The notes: a model not told the origin generated them from the letters alone. A stretch of 54,114 nucleotides of DNA from Actinomycetes bacterium (GCA_023460175.1 JAEWRC010000075.1:1-54114); one strand, 5' to 3'. Numbered from the stretch's first letter, positions 7,808 to 14,990 are shown. Program-made: numbers and translations.

Positions 7808-8422
7808 ATGACCGACACACTCAAGGCGTTGGCGCTGGTCTGCACGCTCAAGCCCAGCCCGGCGCCCTCGAGCAGCGTGTTGATCGCCGAACACGTCTTC
7901 GAACAGCTGCGCCCGCAGAACGTGGACTGCGAGACCGTGCGCTGCGTCGACTTCGACATCGCCCCGGGGGTCGAGCCCGACATGGGCGGCGGAGACCAGT
8001 GGCCGCAGCTCCGGGCCAAGGTGCTCGACGCGGACATCCTGCTGATCAGCACCCCGGTGTGGCTGGGGCATCCGTCGAGCATCACCCAGCGGGTGCTGGA
8101 ACGCCTCGACGCCGAACTGTCCAACACCGATGACGCCGGCCGGCCCGCGCTGGCGGGCAAGGTGGCCATCGTCAGCGTCGTGGGCAACGAGGACGGCGCG
8201 CACAAGGTGATCGCCGACGTCCTGCAGGGGCTCAACGACATGGGCTACAGCGTCCCCGCGCAGGGCAGCACCTACTGGAACGGCCGGGCCATGGACTCCG
8301 TGGACTACAACGACCTCGACGAGGTGCCGGACCCGGTGGCCTCGGCCACCGCGGCCGCCGCCCGCAACGCCGCGCATCTGGCTCGACAGCTCAAGGCCAC
8401 CAAATACCCGGCCTACCAATGA
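7808..8422 (+). CDS. NAD(P)H-dependent FMN reductase / flavodoxin-like oxidoreductase
   Basis: 204 aa with a flavodoxin-like fold. The N-terminal LVCTLKPSPAPSSS segment is the FMN phosphate-binding loop; ISTPVWLGHPSSITQRVLERLD is the second flavin-contact loop with the conserved PVWLG. The usual NADPH-dependent FMN reductase family is 180-200 aa, so this is full length. Likely role is flavin-linked reduction of quinones or other electrophiles under stress; the substrate is unknown. It sits 27 bp before the UsfY-like gene in the same operon and has a strong SigF-like promoter. Confidence 0.8.
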   Translation: MTDTLKALALVCTLKPSPAPSSSVLIAEHVFEQLRPQNVDCETVRCVDFDIAPGVEPDMGGGDQWPQLRAKVLDADILLISTPVWLGHPSSITQRVLERLDAELSNTDDAGRPALAGKVAIVSVVGNEDGAHKVIADVLQGLNDMGYSVPAQGSTYWNGRAMDSVDYNDLDEVPDPVASATAAAARNAAHLARQLKATKYPAYQ

Positions 8423-8449
8423 TCTTGGATCTCGAAGAGAGGATGAACG

Positions 8450-8761
8450 ATGGGTGACACCGCGAAGGACCCAGTTGACCACGCCCGCACGACGCGTCCC
8501 CGCGCCGGGGAGGCCATGAAGGACGGCACCAATCTGCCCGGCATGGTTGTCACCGCGCTCGGCGTGGTGGCGACGGTCGTCTGCCTGTTCCTGTTCGCCG
8601 CGGGCAATTCGACCGCCGGCGTCGTGGCCGCCGTCGCGGCGGTGGCGCTGCTCGCCGCCGGTCTCGGCTGGCTGTACCTGTCCAAGCGCCGGGTCCGTCA
8701 GTTGCACGACGAATGGCGTGAAGAGCACCCCGGAGCGGACACGCCGCCACTGACCAACTAG
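8450..8761 (+). CDS. UsfY-like small membrane protein
   Basis: 103 aa. The N-terminus MGDTAKDPVDHARTTRPRAGE resembles my memory of mycobacterial UsfY (encoded beside usfX-sigF in M. tuberculosis). Two hydrophobic segments follow, about residues 31-51 and 55-75, then a basic/acidic cytoplasmic tail. A good ribosome site (GAGAGGA, 7 bases before ATG) is present. UsfY has no known biochemical function; it is linked to SigF and envelope or stress responses. Its placement in a SigF-promoter-rich cluster, away from any sigF gene in this window, supports the assignment. I could not check homology by search. Confidence 0.6.
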   Translation: MGDTAKDPVDHARTTRPRAGEAMKDGTNLPGMVVTALGVVATVVCLFLFAAGNSTAGVVAAVAAVALLAAGLGWLYLSKRRVRQLHDEWREEHPGADTPPLTN

Positions 8762-8792
8762 CCGGCGGCCGCTGGTCAGCGACGACACGCCG

Positions 8793-8936
8793 TCAGTCCG
8801 GCGGTTCCTGCACCTGCCCGGAGGATTCCGGGTCGGGCAGGTTCTCGTCGGGTGTCTTGTCGGCCTCCTCGACGCGGCGCTTCTGTGCCTTGTCGTCGTC
8901 GCCCTCGTCGTCGTAAATTCCACGTCCGCGCGGCAT
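8793..8936 (-). CDS. Acidic/basic 47-aa mini-protein
   Basis: 47 aa, beginning MPRGRGIYDDEGDDDKAQ and ending QVQEPPD. It is charged, proline-rich and probably disordered. The start is supported by an excellent ribosome site, GAAGGAGG five bases before the ATG. A SigF-like promoter with a perfect GGGTAT -10 lies 30 bp further upstream. No recognised domain; the ribosome site and promoter make it a probable real gene of the stress cluster. Confidence 0.7.
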   Translation of the reverse strand: MPRGRGIYDDEGDDDKAQKRRVEEADKTPDENLPDPESSGQVQEPPD

Positions 8937-8965
8937 CTCGTCCTCCTTCGTAGGTCGCCCCCGAT

Positions 8966-8990
8966 ATACCCGGTTTTGGCCGCCCGAACC
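8966..8990 (-). promoter_or_regulatory. SigF-like promoter for the 47-aa gene
   Basis: On the minus strand GGTT (bases 8990-8987), a 15-base spacer and a perfect GGGTAT (8971-8966). The start of transcription would be near 8959, leaving a 22-base leader with the GAAGGAGG site. It overlaps a possible opposite-strand promoter at 8973-8998. Confidence 0.5.
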
Positions 8991-8998
8991 CCGGGCAC
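8973..8998 (+). promoter_or_regulatory. Possible SigF-like promoter for the Rho-N-like gene
   Basis: GTTT (8973-8976), 16-base spacer, GGGCAC (8993-8998). Two of six -10 positions differ from GGGTAT, so this is weak. It lies face to face with the minus-strand promoter in the same 30 bp. Confidence 0.3.
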
Positions 8999-9043
8999 CC
9001 TGTGCTGGAGCAACACCGGCAACCACAGCGGAGGGCAGTGACG

Positions 9044-9301
9044 ATGCCGAATTCGTCGATCAAGAACGAAAAGATGTACGAGGACCTGCGCGAGGAAGGC
9101 AACTCCAAGGAGAAGGCCGCGCGCATCTCGAACGCGGCGGCGGCCCGCGGGAAGTCCGCCGTCGGCCGCAAGGGCGGCAAGTCCGGCTCCTACGACGACT
9201 GGACCGTGCCCGAACTCAAGAAGCGGGCCAAGGAACTGGGGATGTCGGGCTATTCGGACCTGACCAAGAACAAGCTCGTCGCCAAGCTGCGCAACCACTG
9301 A
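9044..9301 (+). CDS. Small basic protein with Rho N-terminal/SAP-like domain (DUF7218-type)
   Basis: 85 aa. The first half (SSIKNEKMYEDLREEGNSKEKAARISNAAA) is the helix-rich DUF7218-like segment. The second half (YDDWTVPELKKRAKELGMSGYSDLTKNKLVAKLR) is a classic Rho-N/SAP helix-extension-helix fold that can bind nucleic acid. GGAGG precedes the ATG by 9 bases. Likely a DNA- or RNA-binding stress protein; no direct evidence of its target. It appears to head a two-gene unit with the 55-aa gene at 9329. Confidence 0.75.
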   Translation: MPNSSIKNEKMYEDLREEGNSKEKAARISNAAAARGKSAVGRKGGKSGSYDDWTVPELKKRAKELGMSGYSDLTKNKLVAKLRNH

Positions 9302-9328
9302 CCGCGGCGAGCATCGAAGAGGAGCGTC

Positions 9329-9496
9329 ATGACCCCCGAGAATCGCGAGTCCGAGACCGATGTCGAGGCCGATCCGAAGGTGGCCCGGTCCCGCGCCGGG
9401 GAGGACGAGGACGGCGCCTACGTGGGCCGGGCGTCCGCCGACGACGACTTCGACGCGGGCGAGACCGGCGCCGAGGCGCGCAGTCGGCGCGACTGA
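9329..9496 (+). CDS. Acidic 55-aa mini-protein
   Basis: 55 aa with ATG at 9329, AGGAG five bases upstream, and TGA at 9494-9496. It is strongly acidic with a short basic end: MTPENRESETDVEADPK, then RSRAGEDEDGAYVGR, then DDDFDAGETGAE. Probably disordered. It is 27 bp after the Rho-N-like gene and likely co-transcribed. No function known. Its stop lies 4 bp from the converging remnant of the endonuclease/phosphatase gene, so the region downstream was rearranged but this gene seems intact. Confidence 0.65.
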   Translation: MTPENRESETDVEADPKVARSRAGEDEDGAYVGRASADDDFDAGETGAEARSRRD

Positions 9497-9500
9497 ACAC

Positions 9501-9839
9501 TCACGCGATGTCGACCACCAACGGACGATGATCCGACAGCGGCGCCGCCGGGGCGGCACTGCCCGTGACCCGCAGCCCGGCCGCGTCGGTGAGGATGTGA
9601 TCCAACTGCCGGCGCGGTGCCTCGGCCGGGAACGTCTCCGCATGCGCCAGGCCGCGCATGCCGGACCATCGCCGCGCCGTCGCGGGCACCATGTTCAGGT
9701 CGCCGGCGAGCAGTCGGGGTCCGGGCAGTTCGCGCATGGCGCGCACCAACTTCCGCAGCTGCCAACGGTTGGCTCCCGGGATGAACGACAGGTGCGCGGT
9801 GGCCACCGACAGTGGTCCCAGCGGCGTGTCCATCCCCAC
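9501..9839 (-). pseudogene. 3' fragment of an endonuclease/exonuclease/phosphatase-family gene
   Basis: The reading frame gives only the C-terminal ~112 residues of this family: TPLGPLSVATAHLSF, LLAGDLNMVP (metal-binding Asp and Asn), RRQLDHIL, and PLSDHRPLVVDI with the catalytic Asp-His pair. The N-terminal half (about 130-150 residues, including the first metal-binding Asn and Glu) is absent. Homology stops at about 9831, exactly where the opposite-strand alcohol dehydrogenase fragment begins. A GTG at 9839 is available but has no ribosome site, so I treat it as a remnant. Confidence 0.8.
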
Positions 9840-9975
9840 GCTGGTCGACCTCTACCAACAAGGCCGCCTGCCCCTCGACAAATTCGTCACCGAACGCATC
9901 ACCCTCGACCAGGTCGAAGACGCCTTCCACAAAATGCACGACGGCCAAGTCCTGCGCTCGGTGGTGGTTCTCTGA
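9832..9975 (+). pseudogene. 3' fragment of a zinc alcohol dehydrogenase, MscR-like
   Basis: Only the last ~47 codons are present: TLVDLYQQGRLPLDKF, then TERITLDQVEDAFHKM, then LRSVVVL and stop. This is the typical end of class III-type medium-chain dehydrogenases and looks most like mycothiol-dependent formaldehyde dehydrogenase/S-nitrosomycothiol reductase. The catalytic zinc site and Rossmann domain, more than 300 residues, are missing. Together with the endonuclease fragment it marks a deletion junction. Confidence 0.8.
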
Positions 9976-10035
9976 GGAGGTGCGCATGGCCGGGGGCAGT
10001 ACACTGGCGTACCCATTCCCCGACACACCTCCGGC

Positions 10036-10698
10036 ATGCGCACTGAATTCCACGAACAACTCGACGCCCTGACCACCGAGGCCAGCGCCATGTGCGCCCT
10101 CGCGGGTTCGGTGATGCGTCATGCGAACACGGCGTTGCTGCGGACCGATGAATTCGATTCGGCGGCAATGCAGTCGGAACTGGCCGACCTGCACGCCCGG
10201 CATCGGCATCTGGAGCGCTCCGCCCTGGTGACGTTGGCGTGTGAGGCGCCGGTCGCCAGCGACCTGCGCTTCGTGGTGACGGCATTGCACATCGGCGCCG
10301 ACGCCGACCGGATGGGTGACCTGGCCGATCACGTGGCTAGGGCGGTCGAACGTCGGCACCCCGAACCCGTCGTCACCGACGCCGTCAGCGGCTACTTCAT
10401 GAAGATGGGCCGTAACGTCGTCGACCTGGCCGAGGCCGCGGCGGGGATGGTGCTCGACGGCGACACCACGCGCGCCGATCAGATCCGCGAAACCGACGAG
10501 TTCGTCAACGAATTGCATCGGCGACTGTTCGCGGTGCTGATGAGCCCGGACTGGGACGGCGGCGTCCAGCGCGCGGTCGACCTGATCCTGCTGGGCCGGT
10601 TCTACGAGCGTTTCGGCGACCACGCGAAGGCCATTGCGAACCGAATTGTGTTCCGCACCACGGGAATCAACCCGCTGCAGTCGGACACCGACTCCTAG
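10036..10698 (+). CDS. PhoU-family phosphate regulator
   Basis: 220 aa, the normal PhoU length, made of two three-helix bundles. Signature segments include MRTEFHEQLDALTTE at the start, ADADRMGDLADHVAR in repeat one, and LGRFYERFGDHAKAIANR in repeat two (the E/DxxxD metal-binding pattern). PhoU restrains the PhoR/Pst phosphate-starvation pathway. It is diverged from the M. tuberculosis PhoY proteins as I remember them and there are no pst genes beside it, so it is probably an additional paralogue. There is no obvious Shine-Dalgarno site before ATG 10036; a TACACT box at 10010-10015 could be its -10. Confidence 0.85.
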   Translation: MRTEFHEQLDALTTEASAMCALAGSVMRHANTALLRTDEFDSAAMQSELADLHARHRHLERSALVTLACEAPVASDLRFVVTALHIGADADRMGDLADHVARAVERRHPEPVVTDAVSGYFMKMGRNVVDLAEAAAGMVLDGDTTRADQIRETDEFVNELHRRLFAVLMSPDWDGGVQRAVDLILLGRFYERFGDHAKAIANRIVFRTTGINPLQSDTDS

Positions 10699-10829
10699 CT
10701 GTCGACTCCTGGCGCTCAGCCGCAATCCCCCGCCGATGTTTAGCCCGGCGTGGATCGAGGAACCCGACCGCCAGCGAATCGACTCGCGGTTCGTCCACAA
10801 TCCGCACCAGCGCGCTGGGAAGGAGTGCA

Positions 10830-11063
10830 ATGGCTGACAACAGCGGTCCCCAGGAAGGGATCAAGGGCGTCGTCGAGGACGTCAAGGGAAAAGCAAAGGA
10901 AGCCGTCGGCACGGTCACCGGCCGTGATGACCTCACCGAAGAGGGCAAGGCTCAACAGGATAAGGCCGACGCCCAACGCGACGTCGCCGAGAAGGAAGCC
11001 GAGGCGGAATCGGCTCGCGGAGCGGCGAAAGCCGCCGAGAAGCGGCAAGAGGCCAACCAGTAG
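10830..11063 (+). CDS. CsbD-family small stress protein, copy 2
   Basis: 77 aa, paralogue of the gene at 7468, with the same plan: EGIKGVVEDVKGKAKEAVG, TGRDDLTEEGKAQQDKAD, then an Ala/Glu/Lys-rich tail. GGAAGGAG precedes the ATG by 5-6 bases. Copy 2 has fewer Gln and more Asp/Thr changes, so the duplication is not very recent. I see no convincing SigF promoter within 100 bp, unlike copy 1. A strong hairpin follows the stop. Confidence 0.85.
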   Translation: MADNSGPQEGIKGVVEDVKGKAKEAVGTVTGRDDLTEEGKAQQDKADAQRDVAEKEAEAESARGAAKAAEKRQEANQ

Positions 11064-11086
11064 TTCGGCCCGCTCGGTACAGGCAT

Positions 11087-11118
11087 CTGAAGGCCCGGCA
11101 CATCGGCTGGGCCTTCAG
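11087..11118 (+). terminator. Hairpin after CsbD copy 2
   Basis: Perfect 10-bp stem CTGAAGGCCC (11087-11096) with GGGCCTTCAG (11109-11118) and a 12-base loop, 23 bp past the stop. No T-run; such hairpins are common mycobacterial terminators. Confidence 0.6.
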
Positions 11119-11148
11119 TGCTGGCCGGGCCCCAGGTAGGGGGTAGAA

Positions 11149-11478
11149 GTGAGCGAGACGCCGACGCGCGACCCGGTCAACGCCGTGCTGAATTGGGTGC
11201 TGGCGCTGACGACGCTGCTGGGCGCCGCGGGCGTGGTCGTCCTGGCCTACGTGCAAGTGCTGGGGACCGCCGGCTGCGCCGATCCGGACTGCCCGCGGCC
11301 GGGCTTCGGCGAGGCCGGTTTCACCCTGATCGTCTACGGCGCGCCCGTCGTGGCGGCGGCCACCGTGGCGCTGTCCTTCCTGACCGCCCGCAAACGCAAC
11401 GGGATCCTGGTGCCGATCGGCGGGTGGCTGCTGATCCTGCTGGCCTTTCTGATCCTGCTGATGACCTCGCCGCGATGA
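11149..11478 (+). CDS. Small multi-pass membrane protein
   Basis: 109 aa with three hydrophobic segments, about residues 13-38, 59-80 and 86-105. A cysteine-containing loop CADPDCPRPGFGEAGF sits between the first two and should face outside if the N-terminus is cytoplasmic. GTG start with a purine-rich AGGGGGTAGAA upstream. No known domain. It stands alone between the CsbD hairpin and the alpha/beta hydrolase gene. Confidence 0.7.
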   Translation: MSETPTRDPVNAVLNWVLALTTLLGAAGVVVLAYVQVLGTAGCADPDCPRPGFGEAGFTLIVYGAPVVAAATVALSFLTARKRNGILVPIGGWLLILLAFLILLMTSPR

Positions 11479-11600
11479 GTTTGCTGACCGTGCCGCCGCA
11501 ATAGCAACCGAACTGTTATCCGTACTGTTCGACACCGGTATCGGTGCCCTCGGAGGCACCATTGCTACTCAGCAGTAACAGAGCTGTCGGAAAGGACCAC

Positions 11601-11606
11601 TATCGT
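11601..11606 (+). promoter_or_regulatory. -10 box for leaderless alpha/beta hydrolase mRNA
   Basis: TATCGT fits TANNNT and lies 7 bases before the ATG at 11614, the usual spacing for leaderless transcription in mycobacteria. The AAAGGA further upstream is 18-23 bases away and too far to serve as a ribosome site. Confidence 0.45.
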
Positions 11607-11613
11607 CGCGCCC

Positions 11614-12492
11614 ATGGACGACCTTCGATACCTCGACCTGAACGGCGACCGGATCTCCTACTGGGATTCCGGGGACGCAGACCGGCCCGAGACCCTGCTG
11701 TTGATCCACGGCATGTCCGGCAGCGCTGCGGCCTGGCGCCACGTCGCGCCGTTGCTGGCGCAGCGGTATCGCGTCATCGCCCCCGACCTGTTGGGGCATG
11801 GCCACTCGGACAAGCCCCGCGGGGACTACTCGCTGGGGGCGTCGGCGGTATGGCTGCGGGACTTCCTGGACGCGGTGGGTGTCGCGCGCGTGACCGTCGT
11901 CGGGCAATCCCTGGGCGGCGGGATCGCCATGCAGTTCGCCCACCAGCACCGGGAGCGGTGCGACCGCGTGGTGCTCATCGGCAGCGGCGGTGTCGGCCCG
12001 GAACTGAACTGGCTGCTGCGGGTGCTGTCCACCCCCGGTGCGGAATACGTGCTGCCGGCCGTGACGCCCAAGCCTGTGTTGGATGCCGGCAATGTCGTGC
12101 GGGACTGGCTGACCGCGGCCGGTGTGCGCTCGCCGCGGGCGGCGCAGTTGTGGAACACCTACGCCAAGCTCTCCGATGCCGGCACCCGTCATGCGTTCCT
12201 GGGCACCCTGCGCTCGGCCGCCGACGCGCGGACCACAGGCGCCGTCAGTGCGCTGAACCGGCCGCAGTCCTCGGCGCAGATGCCGGTGCTGTTGGTGTGG
12301 GGCGAGCAGGACCGGGTCATGCCGGTCACGCAGGGCCACGCCGCGCACGAGGCCCTGACCAACAGCCGACTCGAGGTGTTGGCGGGGGTGGGTCACTCAC
12401 CGCACGCCGAAGCCCCCGACCAGGTCGTCGACCTCATCGGGGACTTTCTCGCCACTACCGAGCGGCGTTCGGTGATGCTGACCCGCTGTTAG
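11614..12492 (+). CDS. Alpha/beta-fold hydrolase
   Basis: 292 aa, standard family size. HGMSGSAAAW forms the oxyanion loop, GQSLGG carries the nucleophile Ser, WGEQDRVMP carries the acid Asp, and GVGHSPH the catalytic His. This fits the epoxide hydrolase/haloperoxidase-like group, but no substrate can be assigned. The gene has its own promoter and converges on the DUF1059 gene. Confidence 0.85.
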   Translation: MDDLRYLDLNGDRISYWDSGDADRPETLLLIHGMSGSAAAWRHVAPLLAQRYRVIAPDLLGHGHSDKPRGDYSLGASAVWLRDFLDAVGVARVTVVGQSLGGGIAMQFAHQHRERCDRVVLIGSGGVGPELNWLLRVLSTPGAEYVLPAVTPKPVLDAGNVVRDWLTAAGVRSPRAAQLWNTYAKLSDAGTRHAFLGTLRSAADARTTGAVSALNRPQSSAQMPVLLVWGEQDRVMPVTQGHAAHEALTNSRLEVLAGVGHSPHAEAPDQVVDLIGDFLATTERRSVMLTRC

Positions 12493-12499
12493 GCGTCGC

Positions 12500-12646
12500 T
12501 CAGAACGCGATGAACAGGATCTCGTCGCGCGAGTACTCGTGACCGGGGTGGTTCTCCGACAGGTGCTTCTGGGTCTTCTCGACCAGGTCGTCCTCGTCGG
12601 TGCCGACGATGGACTCGCCACACGGGCAGTTCAGGTGAGTCTTCAT
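12500..12646 (-). CDS. DUF1059-type small zinc-finger-like protein
   Basis: 48 aa, start ATG at 12646, stop at 12500-12502. The pattern MKTHLNCPCGE, then DDLVEKTQKHLSENHPGHEYSRDEI, matches the DUF1059 family: a CxC pair and H(x)4H that could bind a metal. Members are about 50-60 aa and of unknown function. The 3' end lies 8 bp from the converging hydrolase stop. Confidence 0.75.
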   Translation of the reverse strand: MKTHLNCPCGESIVGTDEDDLVEKTQKHLSENHPGHEYSRDEILFIAF

Positions 12647-12728
12647 GCGTATGTGTCTACCTCACCGGAGCCATCTGCGGTAGACACGGAGTCGGCGTGG
12701 GCGAACATCGACAGAACGGTGATCCGAC

Positions 12729-14006
12729 ATGTGGGATTTCGAGACCGACCCCGAATACCAGGAAAAGCTGGACTGGGTCACCGAGTTCATGCGCACCGAG
12801 GTCGAACCGCTGGACTTCGTGGCGCTGGATCCCTACGACAAGAAGAACCCCGACGTGCTGGCGACGCTGCGGCCGCTGCAGCAGCAGGTTCGCGAGCGTG
12901 GCCTGTGGGCCGCGCATCTGACCTCGGAGTTGGGTGGGCAGGGTTACGGGCAGGTGAAACTGGCGCTGCTCAACGAGATTCTGGGCCGGTCCCGCTGGGC
13001 GCCGTCGGTGTTCGGCTGCCAGGCCCCGGATTCGGGCAACGCGGAGATCCTCGCGCTGTTCGGCACCGACGAGCAGAAGCGGCGCTACCTGCAACCGCTG
13101 CTCGACGGCGAGATCAGTTCCTGCTATTCGATGACCGAACCGCAGGGCGGCTCCGACCCCGGCCTGTTCGTCACCCGCGCCGAGCGGGACGGGCAGTCGT
13201 GGGTACTCAACGGCGAGAAGTGGTTTTCCTCCAACGCCCGCCACGCCAGCTTCTTCATCGTCATGGCGGTCACCAATCCCGAGGCGCGCACCCGCGACAA
13301 GATGTCGCTGTTCATCGTTCCCGCCGAGACCCCGGGGATCGAGATCGTCCGCAACGTCGGCGTCGGCACCGAGGGGTCAGGGTCCGCCGATCACGGCACC
13401 CACGGCTACGTGCGCTACACCGACGTGCGGGTGCCGCTGGATCATGTCCTCGGCGGGGAGGGGCAGGCGTTCGCCATCGCGCAGACGCGCCTGGGCGGCG
13501 GTCGCGTCCACCACGCCATGCGCACCATCGCGATGGCCCGGCGCGCCTTCGACCTGATGTGTGAGCGCGCGGTGTCGCGGCAGACCCGCCAGGGCCCGCT
13601 GGCGAATTTTCAACTGACACAAGAGAAGGTCGCCGACAGCTGGCTGCAGATCGAGCAGTTCCGGCTGCTGGTGCTGCGCACGGCGTGGTTGATCGACAAG
13701 CATCAGGACTATCAGGTGGTGCGGCGCGACATCGCCGCGGTGAAGGTCGCGATGCCCCAGGTGCTGCACGACGTGGTGCAGCGGGCCATGCACCTACACG
13801 GCGCGCTCGGGGTGTCCAACGAGATGCCGTTCGTCAAGATGATGGTGGCCGCGCAGTCGCTGGCCATCGCCGACGGGCCCACCGAGGTGCACAAGCTGAC
13901 CCTGGCGCGCCGCACGCTCAAGGAGTACGAGCCCGCCGACCCGGTGTTCGGGTCCGGGCATTTGCCGACCCGCCGCGCCGAGGCCCAGGCCCGCTTCTCT
14001 TCCTAG
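12729..14006 (+). CDS. Acyl-CoA dehydrogenase
   Basis: 425 aa with all three acyl-CoA dehydrogenase domains: N-terminal helical (1-125), beta-barrel with CYSMTEPQGGSDPG and LNGEKWFSS (125-240), and C-terminal helical with ARRAFDLMCERAVSRQTRQG and MHLHGALGVSNEMP. It uses FAD to desaturate an acyl-CoA in beta-oxidation. The family's catalytic Glu is not obvious by eye because position varies. It stands on its own between the DUF1059 gene and the TauE/SafE permease. Its TAG stop is the first part of an intergenic repeat. Confidence 0.9.
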   Translation: MWDFETDPEYQEKLDWVTEFMRTEVEPLDFVALDPYDKKNPDVLATLRPLQQQVRERGLWAAHLTSELGGQGYGQVKLALLNEILGRSRWAPSVFGCQAPDSGNAEILALFGTDEQKRRYLQPLLDGEISSCYSMTEPQGGSDPGLFVTRAERDGQSWVLNGEKWFSSNARHASFFIVMAVTNPEARTRDKMSLFIVPAETPGIEIVRNVGVGTEGSGSADHGTHGYVRYTDVRVPLDHVLGGEGQAFAIAQTRLGGGRVHHAMRTIAMARRAFDLMCERAVSRQTRQGPLANFQLTQEKVADSWLQIEQFRLLVLRTAWLIDKHQDYQVVRRDIAAVKVAMPQVLHDVVQRAMHLHGALGVSNEMPFVKMMVAAQSLAIADGPTEVHKLTLARRTLKEYEPADPVFGSGHLPTRRAEAQARFSS

Positions 14007-14056
14007 CGCGAGCCTTCCCCTCAGCGCGAGGGCGCGTGGCCCCGGCCGACACGCCG
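14004..14056. repeat. Intergenic repeat unit A beginning TAGCGCGAG
   Basis: TAGCGCGAG begins in the stop codon of the acyl-CoA dehydrogenase gene (14004-14012). AGCGCGAG recurs at 14023-14030 and runs into a block ending CCCGGCCGACACGCC. The block resembles the first half of the unit at 14899-14986. Confidence 0.55.
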
Positions 14057-14154
14057 GGTAGATTCCCGGGTCTGGGCACGCTCGTCGCGCGGTGCGCACG
14101 CCGATGTGCCACGCTTCTCGCCGACATGTCTGCACTCACCCCACCCCAGATCCG

Positions 14155-14901
14155 ATGAACGCGACCCTGCTGTTCCTCGCCGGGATCTGCGGCGGGCTCA
14201 CCGGCAGCATCGCCGGACTGGCCTCGGTGGCCACCTATCCCGCGCTACTGGCCGTCGGTCTGCCTCCCGTCACCGCCAACGTCACCAACACGGTCGCGGT
14301 GGTGTTCAACGGCATCGGCTCGGTCCTGGGTTCGCGGCCCGAACTCAAGGGCCAGGGTGCGTGGCTGCTGCGGGTCGGACCGCTGGCCGCGCTCGGCGGC
14401 GCGGCGGGCGCGTTGTTGCTGCTGTACACCCCGCCGGAGGGTTTCGAACGCAGCGTGCCGATCCTGCTCGGGGCCTCGGCGCTGGCGATCCTGCTCCCCC
14501 GCCGGGCGCGGCCGCCCGGCGACAAGCCGCGACGACGCCGGAGGGTGTTGTTCCTGGAAGGCCTGGCCGTCCTGGCGATCACCGGGTACGCGGGCTATTT
14601 CGGCGCGGCGGCCGGGGTGCTGCTGCTCGCCCTGCTGCTGCGGGCCGGCGGCGCAACCCTCGCCCATGCGAACGCCTCGAAGAATGCGCTGATGGGCATC
14701 GCCAACCTGGTCGCGGCGATCCTGTTCGCGATGCTGGCGCCGGTGGCGTGGGCGGCCGTGGTGCCGCTGGGTCTGGGTTGTCTGCTGGGGTCCCGGCTGG
14801 GCCCGGTCGTGGTGCGGCACGCACCCGCAACCCCGATGCGCCTGTTCATCGGGGCCGCGGGCCTGGCCGTGGCCATCAAGATCGGGCTCGACACCTACTA
14901 G
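14155..14901 (+). CDS. TauE/SafE-family membrane permease
   Basis: 248 aa with about seven or eight hydrophobic helices. The conserved repeats of the family are visible: LTGSIAGLASVATYPAL with NVTNTVAVVFN in the first half, and YFGAAAGVLLL...AHANASKN in the second half. The family exports or imports organosulfur anions such as sulfite, sulfoacetate or taurine products. The ATG at 14155 starts directly before the first helix; upstream in-frame codons encode an implausible Cys/His/Pro-rich leader. No sulfur-metabolism gene is next to it. Related repeats flank it on both sides. Confidence 0.8.
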   Translation: MNATLLFLAGICGGLTGSIAGLASVATYPALLAVGLPPVTANVTNTVAVVFNGIGSVLGSRPELKGQGAWLLRVGPLAALGGAAGALLLLYTPPEGFERSVPILLGASALAILLPRRARPPGDKPRRRRRVLFLEGLAVLAITGYAGYFGAAAGVLLLALLLRAGGATLAHANASKNALMGIANLVAAILFAMLAPVAWAAVVPLGLGCLLGSRLGPVVVRHAPATPMRLFIGAAGLAVAIKIGLDTY

Positions 14902-14986
14902 CGCGAGGGTGCGCAGTCCCGGCCGAACAGTCGGCGTGTCGGCCGGGGACGCCCCTGCAAGCGGGGGACCCCAGCCCGCTCGCGCT
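14899..14986. repeat. Intergenic repeat unit B, palindromic, with AGCGCGAG/CTCGCGCT ends
   Basis: The unit starts in the permease stop codon (TAG, 14899-14901) and has inverted termini AGCGCGAG (14900-14907) and CTCGCGCT (14979-14986). An inner near-perfect stem joins GTCCCGGCCGA with TCGGCCGGGGAC. It may terminate transcription from both sides, since the MaoC gene converges on it. Confidence 0.6.
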
Positions 14987-14990
14987 GAGA

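Noticed and set aside
5532..7820. 762-residue minus-strand open frame opposite the GH65 gene
   Set aside because: No domain, no ribosome site, runs across gene boundaries; GH65 catalytic motifs are on the plus strand.
10738..10763. SigF-like promoter before CsbD copy 2
   Set aside because: GTTT is present but the -10 region is GGAACC or AGGAAC at allowed spacings and lacks the GGG(T/A)A core.
11141..11146. GGGTAG before the small membrane protein as a SigF -10
   Set aside because: No GTTT-like -35 at 15-17 bases; the sequence upstream is the flank of a hairpin.
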